Part shown: positions 34,501 to 45,976 of the stretch, one piece after another
How the letters are laid out: each line of letters begins with the position of its first letter
How positions within the stretch are numbered: position 1 is the first letter of the stretch
Source of the DNA: Neoconidiobolus thromboides FSU 785
Taxonomy: Eukaryota > Entomophthoromycota > Entomophthoromycetes > Entomophthorales > Neoconidiobolaceae
NCBI GenBank assembly: GCA_025603075.1
Contig: MU626259.1
Location: 189,920 to 253,919 of the forward strand
Reading direction: 5' to 3'
DNA length: 64,000 nt
Translations under genes and position numbers: made by a program
The notes under the pieces: generated by a model
What the model was told of the DNA's origin: nothing
What the model saw: the letters and a program-made list of their open reading frames with translations, nothing else
The model's database searches: none

Positions 34501-36696
34501 AGTAAAGTGAATGAATCTAATCTCACCTCACAAGCTTCAACTTTTGGCTCAACTTCACAGAAAGATTCTTCGGTTAATACTCAAAGAACTTCCAGATTGG
34601 ATAATATGCCGAATCCGTTTGCTTCCTTAGGAAACAAAGTCATTAGCGGTGCGCCACAGGAACCGCCTTTACTTTTTGGAGTTCTCCCCCCAAAAAATGT
34701 ACCATTAGATGTAAAGGAATCTAATCCAAAACAAAATGACGTTTCAGATTCATTCGCCTTTGGTCCTAAGACTGAAATTGCTGAGAATAAGCGTTTATTT
34801 GCTCCTTTTGGATCAACTTCATCCATCTTTTCACCTAAGCCTGAGGCAGCTAAAGGTGAAGTCCACACTGCTACTATTGGTTCAAACATACAAGAAGCCT
34901 CTAAAGTAGGATTCATGCCTACTTCCTTTGGCTTATCATCTAAACAGACACTTGAGACTGAAGAAAACAAAAGTGCCCCTACACCTGTACCTTTTGAATC
35001 AACTTCATCTATATTCGGAGCTAAAGCAGGAATTTCTAAAGAAGCGCCTCAATCTAACCTCTCTGGTTCAACTTCAAGCTCAAATACACAAGAAGTTATT
35101 AAAAAAGCACCTCAATCTGGTATTTTTGGTTCAACCTCATCTACTTTCTCACCTAAGGATGAAGCTGCTAAAACTGCTCCTACATTTGCTCCTTTTGGAT
35201 CAACAGCATCCATATTTGGAGCTAAGAATGAGGCAGACAAAAGCGCTTCTAAATTTGCTCCCTTTGGTTCAACTTCATCTATATTCGGAGCTAAGGTTGA
35301 AACCCCTAAAGTAGTACCTCATTCTAATATTTTTAGTTCAAGTATACAAGAAACTACTAAAAATGTACCCCAATCTACCTCTTTTGGCTCGACATCTTCT
35401 ATGTTTGCGCCTAAGACCGAAACAGCCAAAAATCCACCCCAATCTGCTTCCTTTGGGTCTGTGGCATCTACCTTTGCACCTAAGATTGAAACTACTAAAG
35501 AGGTATCACAAGCTGGTTCTTTTGGTTTAAATACACAAGAAGCAAGTAAAGGCGCTGCTGACACAGATGTATCAAAAAAACAATCATTTAGTTTTCCTGG
35601 AACTTCGACAAATAATAACTTATTCTCAATTGGAAATAAAGCAGCAAATTGGCCATCTGCTACCTCTTCAAGTTCAACTGCATTTACATTTGGTGCTAAT
35701 CCAACTCAACAAGAGAACAAAACTTCCAATCTATTTTCAAGTGGAAGTTCTATGTTTCAACCTAAAATACCATCTACTGGGTCTTTAATTGGTGCTAATC
35801 CAATTCAACAAGAGATTAAAGCTCCAACATCATTTACAACTAGTATTTCTACCTCCCAATCGAGTGCACCAACAACTACTCCAATCGTAGATCCATCCAA
35901 AGAAGCCGAAGAAGATAATGAAGAATTAGAAGAAGGATTTAAAGGGGAAAGAACAAATGATGAATTAATAAAAACTGGTAAAGGAGAAGAAGAAGAAACC
36001 AGTCTATGTGAAGCACGTACCAAACTTCTTCAATTTAATAAAGAAAATAAAAGTTATGATCCACTAGGAGTTGGTATTATTAAGGTGAATCATAATATTA
36101 AGACTGGGAAGTATCGAGTTATCTGTCGTTCTGAAGGATCAGGAAGCTTATTATTGAATTCTTATGTACTTCCAAATTCCATTGAAGGTAAAGAAGCTAA
36201 AAGATTTAAATTTAGAGCAATTAATTTAAAGGGTGAATTATCTTCTTTTGCTGCTATGTTTAATAAGCCGGAAGATAATCAAAGTATTATGAAGGCTTTT
36301 GAATTGGTTATAGAGAATAAAAATTCAGATGAGAAAAAGACAGATGAGATTAAAGAAGATAATCGAAAATCTATTAATCAAGGACTTTCCAATGAAGAAG
36401 AAAAAATTATCCTTGAATCACGTAGTAAAGTATTAACTAAAGAAAATGAAAGTATATCTCCAATGGGAGTAGGTATAGTAAAACTGGTTTATTATCCAAA
36501 GAAAAAAGAATATAAGTTGAAATTTATCGTGGAAGGCGGGAATAGAGAAGAAATCGATACAGTAGTGAATAAGGAATCAATAATGGAAAAAGAAAATAAT
36601 CGAATTTTGTTTAAGACAAACTTAAGTTTTTGGGTTTATTTTAATAGTACACAGGACGCTGAATTGGTGGCTAAGAAGTTGGAAGAGGGAATTTAA
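31530..36696 (+). CDS. FG nucleoporin with three Ran-binding domains (Nup2/Nup50/RanBP2-like)
   Basis: Mobile nuclear-pore FG protein expected to bind importin-alpha and Ran-GTP. Four exons, 31530-31573, 31618-31934, 31979-32629 and 32678-36696, give 1676 residues. The order is a basic N terminus with FKAAKKRYQPG, FG repeats (FGS, FGG, LFG), a helical stretch near residues 390-450, more FxFGS repeats, RanBD1 (~699-820), an Asp/Glu block, a long FG field with repeated APFGST-SIFGAK units, RanBD2 (~1417-1538), then a divergent RanBD3 (~1576-1676) at the C terminus. RanBD1 and RanBD2 are encoded by nearly identical 366-bp DNA blocks. Yeast Nup2 and animal Nup50 have one C-terminal RanBD, so this architecture is unusual. 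All four exon phases agree. Confidence 0.88.
33760..34125 (+). repeat. Intragenic repeat, RanBD copy 1
   Basis: A 366-bp block identical to 35914-36279 except for a few bases around GTACTAAGCTGTTCCAG (copy 2: GTACCAAACTTCTTCAA). It encodes an entire Ran-binding domain with its acidic leader. Confidence 0.95.
35914..36279 (+). repeat. Intragenic repeat, RanBD copy 2
   Basis: Second copy of the block at 33760-34125, same length, same orientation, 2154 bp downstream within the same exon. Confidence 0.95.
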
Positions 36697-37545
36697 GTAA
36701 AAATAAAACAATATTTGTTATACTATAATATAGCTTTTTTATGGTGTTAGTTTTTAAATAAATAAACGGGTTTAGCTTTTTAAGTAATGATCATACTTTC
36801 TTATTGAGCGTTTTTGGATTACTAGAACTTAAATTATAAAATCAAAATGTTTCGAAAGTCCATGATAAGGATTTCTTTGTCGATTTATATATTAGCACTA
36901 TCTTCAATCTAGATATAGTGATACCTTTTTTGTTTCATTGTTAGCAATTATTTTTACTATGATAGATAAAAAATAGAAGAAAAAAAACACTTCATAAATT
37001 ACTTTTGAAAAGAAATTATATTTAGTACAATAGCAAGCACTATACAATGGATATTAAAATTTAATGTACTTGATGTTATTAATACATTTACTAAAAAGAC
37101 CTTAAACTCACTATTTAAATTTGTTAGAATTCTCTCCCTTACTTTATAATTAAAAATCAAATGCACATTATTTTAAAGTTAGGAGAATTTAATCAACAAA
37201 ATGGACTAATTTAGAATCTGGAATATACATTTATAGTCACTTTAAATAAATTTGCCATGTCATCAAAAAATTTAATTGGCTAATCAAGAGACATGTGCCT
37301 TTTATGAATGTTTGATAATTGCTAGTTAATTTTAGGGGAGAAAAGTAAGTGGAAAATTCAATAAAATAAACCAAAATAAATGGCACTAAGTGAAACAGAG
37401 AAATAGAAAAATTTCAATTTAAGCGATCAAATAAATGAATAAATTTAGTTATAAAAACTGAATTTTTTAATTGAATTTTTAATTTTCAAATAAAATAAAA
37501 GGATAATAATAAAAATATTAATAATAAATAACAATATAAACAGCA
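36697..37545. other. Intergenic region
   Basis: About 850 bp. A worn segment at about 36915-36996 (TTTCATTGTTAGCAA, AAAAAAAACACTTCAT) may be a remnant of the MITE family. Otherwise nothing is recognised apart from an A-rich leader before the next gene. Confidence 0.5.
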
Positions 37546-40500
37546 ATGGCAGAAATGGCAGATAGTAAGTATTTTTAGAATATTTGAAATCGATTGTCAA
37601 AAGAAGAAGGATCAAAACTAATTGCTTTTAATATAGATGATTTAATTGCAGAAGTAGTGGTAGCAAAAGCGAAAGGTATAATTGATAAAAATTATTGTTT
37701 CGTTGGTGTTTTAAACTAACTCAATTTATCCAGCTGAACAACAAACTAAAGAACAAAATGAACTTGTAACTGATACTTATAAAGAAAATGAAAAAGGTAA
37801 GAATTAAAAATTAATTATTATTAATTGAAAATGGATATTAATTTCAAAATATACAAATAGTTGAAGATGGGGAAGTGTATGAGAATATGAAGTAAGTCAA
37901 TAGAATTGAAGTGTTTAAAATAGGATATGTAATTAATTTCAATCAATTTTTATTAGTATTAAAGACCTAGGCCGTTTTCGACAAGATCCTATTGGTTATG
38001 TTAAAAAATTAAGTGAAGAAACGAGTGCTTTTTATCAAGGGAAGGTATGATAAAATTTATGATAAAAAAGATGTATCATATGTGTAACTGAAAAATATTG
38101 TCCTATTTTTAGGGATGGCGTAGTTATGATAATTATATAGGAAGTAAATTATTTGTACCAGGTAGTACAGAAGAAATCAAAAAACAAGTATTGAATAATG
38201 AGAATGGTAAACTATTAATATATAAATAAATAACAAATGTAAACTAATACAATAATTGTATAGTTCAACAAGTAGTTATGGAAATGGTATTAAAAATTGA
38301 AAACGGAGAAGAAATTGATAAAAAATATATTAAAAGTGGTAAAATTCAACAACTATTAAAAATAAAAGATGGGGTAAAACGAAAAAAAGTAATAAAAGAT
38401 TTATTAAATAATAAAGTTATGACAATTTTAAATAAAATGTGTGCTGATATGACCAGTTTTAATTTAAAGTAAGTGTAGGGAGAGTTGATTGAATGAATGA
38501 GTTAATATTTAACTAATATTAATAATGGGCTTTTTTATTTAGAGCTTTATCCTATGTTTTAAATTTAGTATTTACTCGAATGTATCATCAAGGCGTTTAT
38601 ATTAATGAAGCTCAATTCCAAAAGGTGTTGCTTTATTAATAGACAATATCAAATATTAAATATTAAATAATTATTATTAATTTCATTAGATCCGACAAGT
38701 AGCCATTACTGCTGCCGAAAAAAAGATACCCATAATTGTATTACCCTGTCATAAATCCCATATCGATTATTTAGTTATCTCTTATATCTTTGTACGCTTA
38801 GGTTTAGCAGTACCTTATATTGCTGCAGGCGATAATTTAGATTTACCAGTTATTGGTACTATATTACGACGTGGTGGTGCTTTTTACATTCGAAGATCAT
38901 GGACAGATGATAAATTATATGGATTAGTAGCAACAGAATATATTCATGTAAGAATTACTTATTTATTTATTTATCTGATAGTTTAATATTAATAATAAGA
39001 ATAAAAATCAGCTTTATTAACAATATTTTTTTAGGAAGTATTAGCTAAAGGTCATAATATGGAAGTATTTATTGAAGGTACAAGATCACGTACAGGAAAG
39101 TTATTAAATCCTAAATTTGGTATACTAAATATTATATTGGATGGTTTATTAAATCAAAAATATAAGGATTGTTTAATATTACCAATTAGTATCGGTTATG
39201 ATAGGGTAATATTTAAATCAATATTATATAATAGTATAATTTTAATTTTATTAATATTAATATTTAATTTTAATTAGGTAATTGAAACATCTTCATATGT
39301 AAATGAATTACTAGGTATCCCTAAAGAAAAGGAATCTTTAATGGGAATCTTAAGTTCATCTAATATAATTCAATTAAAATGGGGAAGAGTTGATATAAGG
39401 TTTTCAGATCCTTTCTTTTTAAAAGAATTTATAGACATCGAAATGGTAAAAAGAAAAGATGATAATCCAGTTATCGATAATAAAATTATATTAAGAGCTT
39501 TAGGATATAGGTAAATTATTATTATTTAATATTGTAAATATAATAATATAATAATATAATCAATGTTAATATGTCAATATGTTTTATTTTTATTTTTATT
39601 AGAGTTATGTCGGATATCAATAATACTTCTGTTGTTATGCCAACTGCTTTAGTTGGTACTGTTTTATTAACGCTACGTGGTAGAGGTGTTGGTTTTATTG
39701 AATTAATTCGTCGAGTAGAATGGTTGATTACTCATATTTTATTAAAAGGTGGTAGAGTAGCTCATTTTGGTGATATGAAATTAGATGATGTAGTTTTAAA
39801 GTAAGTAACATTAATGTTATACTAATATTATATGTTAATACTTGTATTTTATTTATATTAATATTACATTTTTATTAGAGCAATTAAAATCATTAAAGAT
39901 TTAATTGGTACTCGAGTCGGATTAGTTGAACCAGTATACTTTGCAATTAATCGATTTGAATTAAGTTTTTATAGAAATCAAGTAAATTTAAATAATACAA
40001 TATTACATAATAATATGCTAACACTATTATTTTATATTATTATTTTATTTAGGTGATACATATATTTATATCTGAAGCAATAGTATCAGTAGCAATGTAT
40101 ACCATTATTAAAAAAGGAGGCTCTAAATTAGATCAGAGAATACCATTTGATAAATTATTGCAAGATTGTATCTTTTTATCAAAACTGTTAAAATGGGAAT
40201 TTGTTTATCCTCCTGGTAATATTAAAGATAATTTGTTATCTACTATTGATTTCTTAGAGGTAAATCCATTTAAATAATAATAATAACATAAATTTTATTT
40301 ATTTATTTTAATTAGAAATCTAAAGTAATAAATTTTGATGGAGAAAATGTAGAATTAAGTGATAATGAACGTAATAGTGGACGAGAAAACTATGATTTTT
40401 ATTGTTTTTTAATATGGCCATTTGTAGAAAGTTATTGGTTAAGTACTGTAAGTGTATTTACAATTCTATCCAATCAAAATTCAACCAATACATCCATTTC

Positions 40501-40948
40501 ATATATTGAAGAAAATGAATTTAAAAATAAAATTCAACAATTAGGAAAAACATTATATTATGAAGGAGATTTAAGTTATTTAGAAGCTATTAATAAAGAA
40601 ACTATTAATAATGGTTTCAAATTTTTAGTAGAAAATGAAGTTTTAATGAAAAAAAACAATTTTGTTTATGTTAATCAAGAGTATTTAAATAATAATCAAG
40701 AGGATTTAAGTAATTCAAAGTTATGGCAGTTAGTAGATACTATTGGCAAATTTAGAAGAGAAGGTAAAAATAGAAGAGATAATCAAACTGGTAATTTAAA
40801 TTTTAATTAAACAATTTAAATGACATTTAACGTTACTATTTTAGTATCTTCAAGAGTTCTTCGATTAGCTGAATTAGTGGGTAAAAATGGGTGGAATAAC
40901 ACGAAATTAGCAACTGCTAAAAATTCAACAAACCCTCCTAAGCTCTAA
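37546..40948 (+). CDS. Glycerol-3-phosphate / DHAP acyltransferase (PlsB/GNPAT/GPAM type)
   Basis: Acylates glycerol-3-phosphate or dihydroxyacetone phosphate, the first step of glycerolipid or ether-lipid synthesis. I assemble 16 exons: 37546-37564, ~37604-37675, 37734-37796, 37861-37891, 37957-38044, 38113-38206, 38264-38468, 38543-38624, 38690-38947, 39035-39205, 39278-39510, 39603-39800, 39879-39981, 40053-40259, 40316-40790, 40845-40948, about 800 residues. The second acceptor is ambiguous by 3 or 6 nt. Acyltransferase motifs in order: CHKSHIDYLV (HX4D), GGAFYIRRSW (motif II), FIEGTRSRTGK (motif III) and LPISIGYDRV (motif IV). The family is the mitochondrial GPAT/peroxisomal DHAPAT/bacterial PlsB type, distinct from the yeast Gat1/Gat2 enzymes. 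No clear peroxisomal or mitochondrial signal is seen; the C terminus is NPPKL. Confidence 0.87.
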
Positions 40949-41071
40949 CTCTTTTTTTTATATAATAAAACTTAATGTTGATTTTTGTTAATAAATATTA
41001 ATAATTCATTTACGAATTAAATTAGCTTTGAATTACAAAAAATACTTTACTTTTATTATATCCAAAAATCT

Positions 41072-41608
41072 CTACTCCATCTTCTTATGCATTTTAACAT
41101 GTAATATTCCATCCTCCATGAATGGTTCCTCTTCGGGATAAGTTCTAATATATCCTAAACGTTCATAAAACCCTTGTTTATCATGTTGGGAATGTAAAAT
41201 TATATTATCCACTTTCTCTTCAGTTAGACTATTTTCTAATTCCAATACTAGTTTTTTAGCTAATCCCATTCCACGATAAGATTTTATAACTGCTAATCGA
41301 CCAAGTTTACCTTGACGACCAATTTGGCCAAAAAGTTCAGATTCAATAATGACTAATCGAACCACACCAACAGGTTCATTGGCTTCTGTATAGGCTATCC
41401 AATGAAGGGCAGTTTTATCATAACTATAAAAAAAGAGTGAATATTAGCTAATTGAATAATCAAAATCAAACAGAAATAAAAAAGTATAATCGTACTTGTC
41501 TAATTCTAATTCAGGCTCAACCCCTTGCTCATCAACAAATACATTGATACGTACTTTTAAAGCATCTTGTAAGCCTGATGGACCTACTTTTTTAATAGCG
41601 AAAGACAT
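41072..41608 (-). CDS. GNAT-family N-acetyltransferase (ElaA/YjcF-like)
   Basis: Two exons, complement 41496-41608 and 41072-41423, give 154 residues. The N-terminal LQDALKVRINVFVDEQGV is the typical beta1-alpha1 opening of the ElaA/YjcF subgroup. The acetyl-CoA loop is KLGRLAVIKSYRGMGLA (RGxGLA form of Q/RxxGxG/A), followed by a helix, then HSQHDKQGFYERLGY, the usual beta5-alpha4 end with a Tyr that often acts as general acid. The acceptor substrate cannot be predicted. It converges with the acyltransferase gene (123 bp between stops). Confidence 0.88.
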
Positions 41609-42030
41609 CTTATTTTTTATTATTTTCGATCAAGTTGAGAACACAATAGATGATTTTTATAGTGTAGGGAATATAAATAAGAAACAATGACTAATAACAT
41701 GTCACTTTAAATTTAAATTTAAATTTAACTTCTATTCTTGGCATTATTCTGAATTATTTTAAAAAACTAAGTTGAAATTTTTAGATTAGCTAAAGCCTTA
41801 ATAGAAGGATACTTTAAATGAAATTGATGTTATAGTTGGATAAATATGAAAACAAAATCAATTTGAAACTTACTTAATTTCTGTTTACTTTTATCTGAAA
41901 ATGAAACCATATTCAAAAGTTATAAGTTATATTTCAATTATGCTCGTTTTGAGTACTTTTCATATTTTTGAAAGGGCTATATGACTTTCAAGTGTTTTAT
42001 TTGATAAAATAACTTGATTAAAATAGGTGG

Positions 42031-42073
42031 AAACAAGGGCCATTTAACTAGTGCTTTATATCCGCCCTTGTTT
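42031..42073. other. Perfect 10-bp stem-loop
   Basis: AAACAAGGGC and GCCCTTGTTT are exact complements separated by 23 bases. It is GC-richer than its surroundings, but no T-run or gene end nearby gives it an obvious role. Confidence 0.6.
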
Positions 42074-42628
42074 TTGGCTGAGTGTAGCTTAGACCACTGA
42101 AATTCCTTCACTTAAGTGATTTTTTATAATACGCTCTAAGTTAAAATCAAATGACAATACTATTTCAATTCAACTAAAGTATAATAAATTTAATATTAAC
42201 ATTCTATATATTTTATTTTAGTACCACAAACATATATTTCTTGTATACTATTTTAACTAAATTAATCTTTTAAATATAATCTTTTGAAAACATTTAAATT
42301 TAATTAGCATAAAATTAATCAAAAATATATATTTAATTAAACAAAATGTTTTGAAAAACAAAAATAAATAAAATAAATAGAATTATATTGCTTAATAGCA
42401 AGTACATTTAATCTTTTTATTATAATTTATAATTTATAATTTACAAACATAGCAGTATTTAATTAAATACTTGATTTTTTATTAATTTTTTTTATTAGTT
42501 TTTTTTCAAATATTTTTTTAATTATAATTTAAAAATTACTATAATTAATAATAGAACATTATTCTAATAAATAGCTATCAAATATATATTATATATTATA
42601 TTATTATATTTTTTAAGAAGTTAACATT

Positions 42629-43089
42629 GTGAAATCTGGTACTCAGTGGTTGGAGTCAAAAACAATTCTTGCTTGGTTGACTAACTATAAGCCGAATGAT
42701 TTTACTTTATGTGAGTAAGGTAGACTTAAATTATGAAGAATAGCATCTAATAGGCTATAGACTATGTGAGACAAATAGAGTAGACAGTACTAATATAAGA
42801 TCTATATAAAATACTATCAGAAAGGTTTAATGACTTTACTAAATGTACAAGGCATCAAGAAATAATTCAGTCAAAAAGCCTTGAGTTACTATGTTCTAGA
42901 ATCCCTTTTATACTCCGACAAGTACAAACATCAAAACGAGAAGATAGTATTCTTTGGAATGCAGCTAGAAATTATCATAGCAAATCAAAACAAGAGTATG
43001 AGGTTGATTGTCTCCAAACTCGAGAACACAACAACTTAAGTGATTATTGTGCTATAATCAATCATGGAGCTGACAAAGCGGTATTTTAG
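42629..43089 (+). pseudogene. Decayed coding relic, probably from a mobile element
   Basis: An open frame of about 90 codons ends at the TAG 43087-43089 (contains SILWNAARNYHSKSK and ADKAVF). Upstream, a second coding-like piece (GTQWLESKTILAWLTNYK, from 42629) is interrupted by stops. The WLESKxxLxWL pattern resembles the start of Myb/SANT-like domains in fungal transposon-associated proteins, but this is a weak impression. A degraded copy lies inverted at 2871-3082, showing it is a dispersed family and not a single gene. Confidence 0.5.
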
Positions 43090-43133
43090 AGTATATAAGC
43101 TATCATATTAAAAAGCTACTAGAATATAAATAT

Positions 43134-43235
43134 ATGAGTATATTTTTTTGGTTTCAATACGTTTTCCATCTTTTGAGAGCTATTTGGGCGGGAAATTTGT
43201 TAGCAAAATCCTTAGACAAAAAAATACATTCCCAT
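43134..43235 (+). repeat. MITE-like family A, copy 9
   Basis: ATGAGTATATTTTTTTGG at the left, AGAGCTATTTGGGCGGG inside, and ATACATTCCCAT at the right. Forward sense. It begins 44 bp after the end of the decayed relic. Confidence 0.8.
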
Positions 43236-43593
43236 ATTATAAGACATAAATCTGCTTTTAACTTTTGGATTTTTTTAAACAAATTTTTTGTTTTAATTTA
43301 ATATAATAACTTAATCAATATTGACTATTTATTTAATATAGAAAATATAAATTTGAGCATTTTTTAAAAATAACGATAACAGTAACAAACTAATAAACTA
43401 TTTTAAATACTGTAATGTTATCACATTATTGAAGTACCATTTAATAATCAATAGGTAAAATTTTATTTTTTTATTTTTTATTTTTTATTTTTGTAACTAT
43501 ATTTAGTAATTATAATAAAAAATTATAACTACTGCCATGTTTTTTGTCTATAATACTTTAATACGAAATATAAAAAAAACTTTTTAATATAAA

Positions 43594-43696
43594 ATGGGGA
43601 TTTACTTTTGTGTTTAAGGGTTTTGCTAACAAATTTTCCGTTCAAATAGTGCTTAAAAGATGGAAAAAGTAATGAAGCCAAAGAAGACACCCCCAT
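43594..43696 (-). repeat. MITE-like family A, copy 10
   Basis: ATGGGGATTTACTTTTGTG at the left, AAATTTTCCGTTCAAATAGT inside, and CACCCCCAT at the right. Reverse sense. Confidence 0.88.
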
Positions 43697-43904
43697 TTGT
43701 TAGTTTATAGCCAGTTGATTAAGCTAAAACAGCTTTTAACTTTGATTACTAAACATTGAATTTTGTATTATTAAATATATATTTTATATTAAAGTGTTTT
43801 TTAAGGTGTAATTTAATATTAATTTATAAATAGATAACTTTAAAACTTTTATTATGATTTTTTGTTAACTTGCTATTATTTATTACAATTTGTTGATTTA
43901 ATAA

Positions 43905-44009
43905 ATGGGGATGTATTTTTGTGTTTAAGAATTTTACTAACAAATTTTCCGCTTTAAATAGTACTTAAAAAATGGAAAAAATAATGAAGTCAAAAAAAAC
44001 ATTCCCAAA
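43905..44009 (-). repeat. MITE-like family A, copy 11
   Basis: ATGGGGATGTATTTTTGTG at the left, AAGAATTTTACTAACAAAT inside, and AACATTCCCAA at the right. Reverse sense. Confidence 0.88.
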
Positions 44010-44070
44010 TTTTAAAATAATGTATAATAAAAATATAGTTATATTAGCTATTTTAAATTAAAACTTTAAT

Positions 44071-44170
44071 ATGGGGATGTGTTTTTTTGTTCAAGAATTT
44101 TGCTACAATCTTTCCACTCAAATAGCGCTTAAAAATAGAAAAATAATGAAACCAAAAAAAACAGCCCCAT
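44071..44170 (-). repeat. MITE-like family A, copy 12
   Basis: ATGGGGATGTGTTTTTTTG at the left, ACTCAAATAGCGCTTAAAAA inside, and CAGCCCCAT at the right. Reverse sense. The flanks give TA on each side (AATATGGGG and CCCCATATA), compatible with a TA target duplication. Confidence 0.88.
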
Positions 44171-45560
44171 ATAACATCTTTAATTAAATAAGCTGATTGA
44201 TTATTTAAAAAAATAAAATAAAAAATTTAATCTTATCCTCACGGTTCTTTTAACTACCACTTCTATAATTTTTTAATTTTTTGTGCAATGTAAATTAAAA
44301 AATAATAAACATAAACAAAAAACATTTAGTATTATTTTACTGCTTATACATTCTGAACTACTATTATGTTTAGCTAGGTTAATTTAAAAGCTTGGTTCAA
44401 TTTTTATCCAGTTTAGATTTTTAGTAAGTTGCAAATTAAGCACAAAGTGCTATAAAACTAGTTGCTTTTTTGTCTAGTTTTAAAATTACTGCATGGTAAT
44501 ATTTTTTCATTTGGTATTTAAAAAGGTTCAAAAATTATACTATACAAAAAAAGGACAAAAAAAGTAGATTGGTAAATTTTATTGTTAGTTTTAATCAAGT
44601 TTTCAAACCTACTTAACTATTAAATCAATTTATTTTTAGTTTTTATTAATAGCTGCTGCTAAATATATATTTTACACGGATATTATCATACTACTGCTGT
44701 AACCCGATTGCGACCTAGCTAACTGTTCATTTAACAAGGATATTTGTTAAAATCCATCTAAAAGCTAAAATCCACATTTAAAAAAACCAAACAAGCAATC
44801 GATTAGCTCTAAAAATCCCCACAAATTAAGTCACAGTAGAGTTACAATAGAAATATTCTTAAATCCAAAATAAAAGCTAGGTCTAAATCTGATTGGCTAG
44901 AATAGTCAGAACATTCTTTTTATTATTTTTAATAGTAATGTTTAATATACAATTGATATCTAATATTGTACTTACTACTCATAGCTTAAACTAAAACTAT
45001 TGTTTTCTAGTGCAAATATTCAATACATTGTTGTTTGCATAATCAATTATTATGTTACTATATTATATTTAATACAAAATAGCTGTAATAAATTGGAATA
45101 ATTGATTTTCCACATTTAAAGTAAATGTTTTATTAAATCAATTTTTTTAATTCTTTTCGTTATTATAATATTCCTCAAGCAATCATTTTTAAAATATTAT
45201 TCTATTGTTTATAATAATTTTATAATACTACATCATATGAAATCAGTACTACAAAATAACTTTTTCAGTTTGTAGCCCTTAATTAAATTAAAATTAAAGA
45301 CTTCAAAGCTTACTTGATTGGTTATTACTCAAATTTAAATTGCCACAAAACCCTCCAATTTCAAGTTATTTTTATCTTAAACTGGGGCTTTAAAGTCTTC
45401 ATATGTACATACCTCAACACTTATACTTGGTAAGAGTCAAATGAACTACTCAATAAGTTGACAGAGATTTGTGATAATAAATCTACTTGATTGGATGCTA
45501 CTTAATGAAATACTAGGTTAGAAGGAATACATTTTCTAATTCCAAAAAAGTTCTATTTAA

Positions 45561-45969
45561 TCTTTTAAGCCAATAAAAGAGGCTCAAATCAATAGAGAGT
45601 ATCGAATAACACTTTTAGATGGAAGAATTATCTACCAATCAAAGGATCTAAATCATTTCAAGGCCAGAAATGGAAGAACTTGGATGGTTTCAATTAATTA
45701 TGATCTGGTTGAATTAACCCAAAAGAAAATGAAAATATTTTCTCTACTATTTTAATTAATATTTTCAAAAAAAAAGTTATAACTACTAAAGCTACCAACT
45801 TAAACAAGTTTCATCTAGCGAACAACTTAGTATACGATTAAAAGAACTCGAACGTTCTATTACCAATTAACTTATCAGCTTATGGTGCATAGCACCCTTA
45901 ATTTACGATCAACCTAATCTTATAACCCCTCAATATATTCAACTAATTTACCAACTTATTATTACTTAA
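45561..45969 (+). pseudogene. Frameshifted coding relic
   Basis: Three coding-like segments follow one another in different frames: PIKEAQINREYRITLLDGR continuing to TWMVSINYDLVELTQKK, then SSSEQLSIRLKELERS, then WCIAPLIYDQPNLITPQ ending at TAA 45967-45969. A similar piece, DIQEFIQRFQVHLHTINI, can be read out of frame across the first exon of the next gene. Interrupted frames with good composition suggest a decayed gene of unknown family. Confidence 0.4.
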
Positions 45970-45976
45970 TTATTTT

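Larger units (their letters stand above)
41609..45976. other. Repeat- and relic-rich intergenic region
   Basis: About 4.4 kb without an intact gene. From left to right: a 10-bp perfect stem-loop at 42031-42073, a decayed coding relic at 42629-43089, MITE copies at 43134-43235, 43594-43696, 43905-44009 and 44071-44170, and a second frameshifted relic at 45561-45969. The rest is low-complexity AT-rich DNA. Confidence 0.7.

Noticed and set aside
43459-43492. T-rich tandem tract (TTTTTTA units)
   Set aside because: Simple-sequence repeat without evident function; similar tracts are frequent in this base composition.
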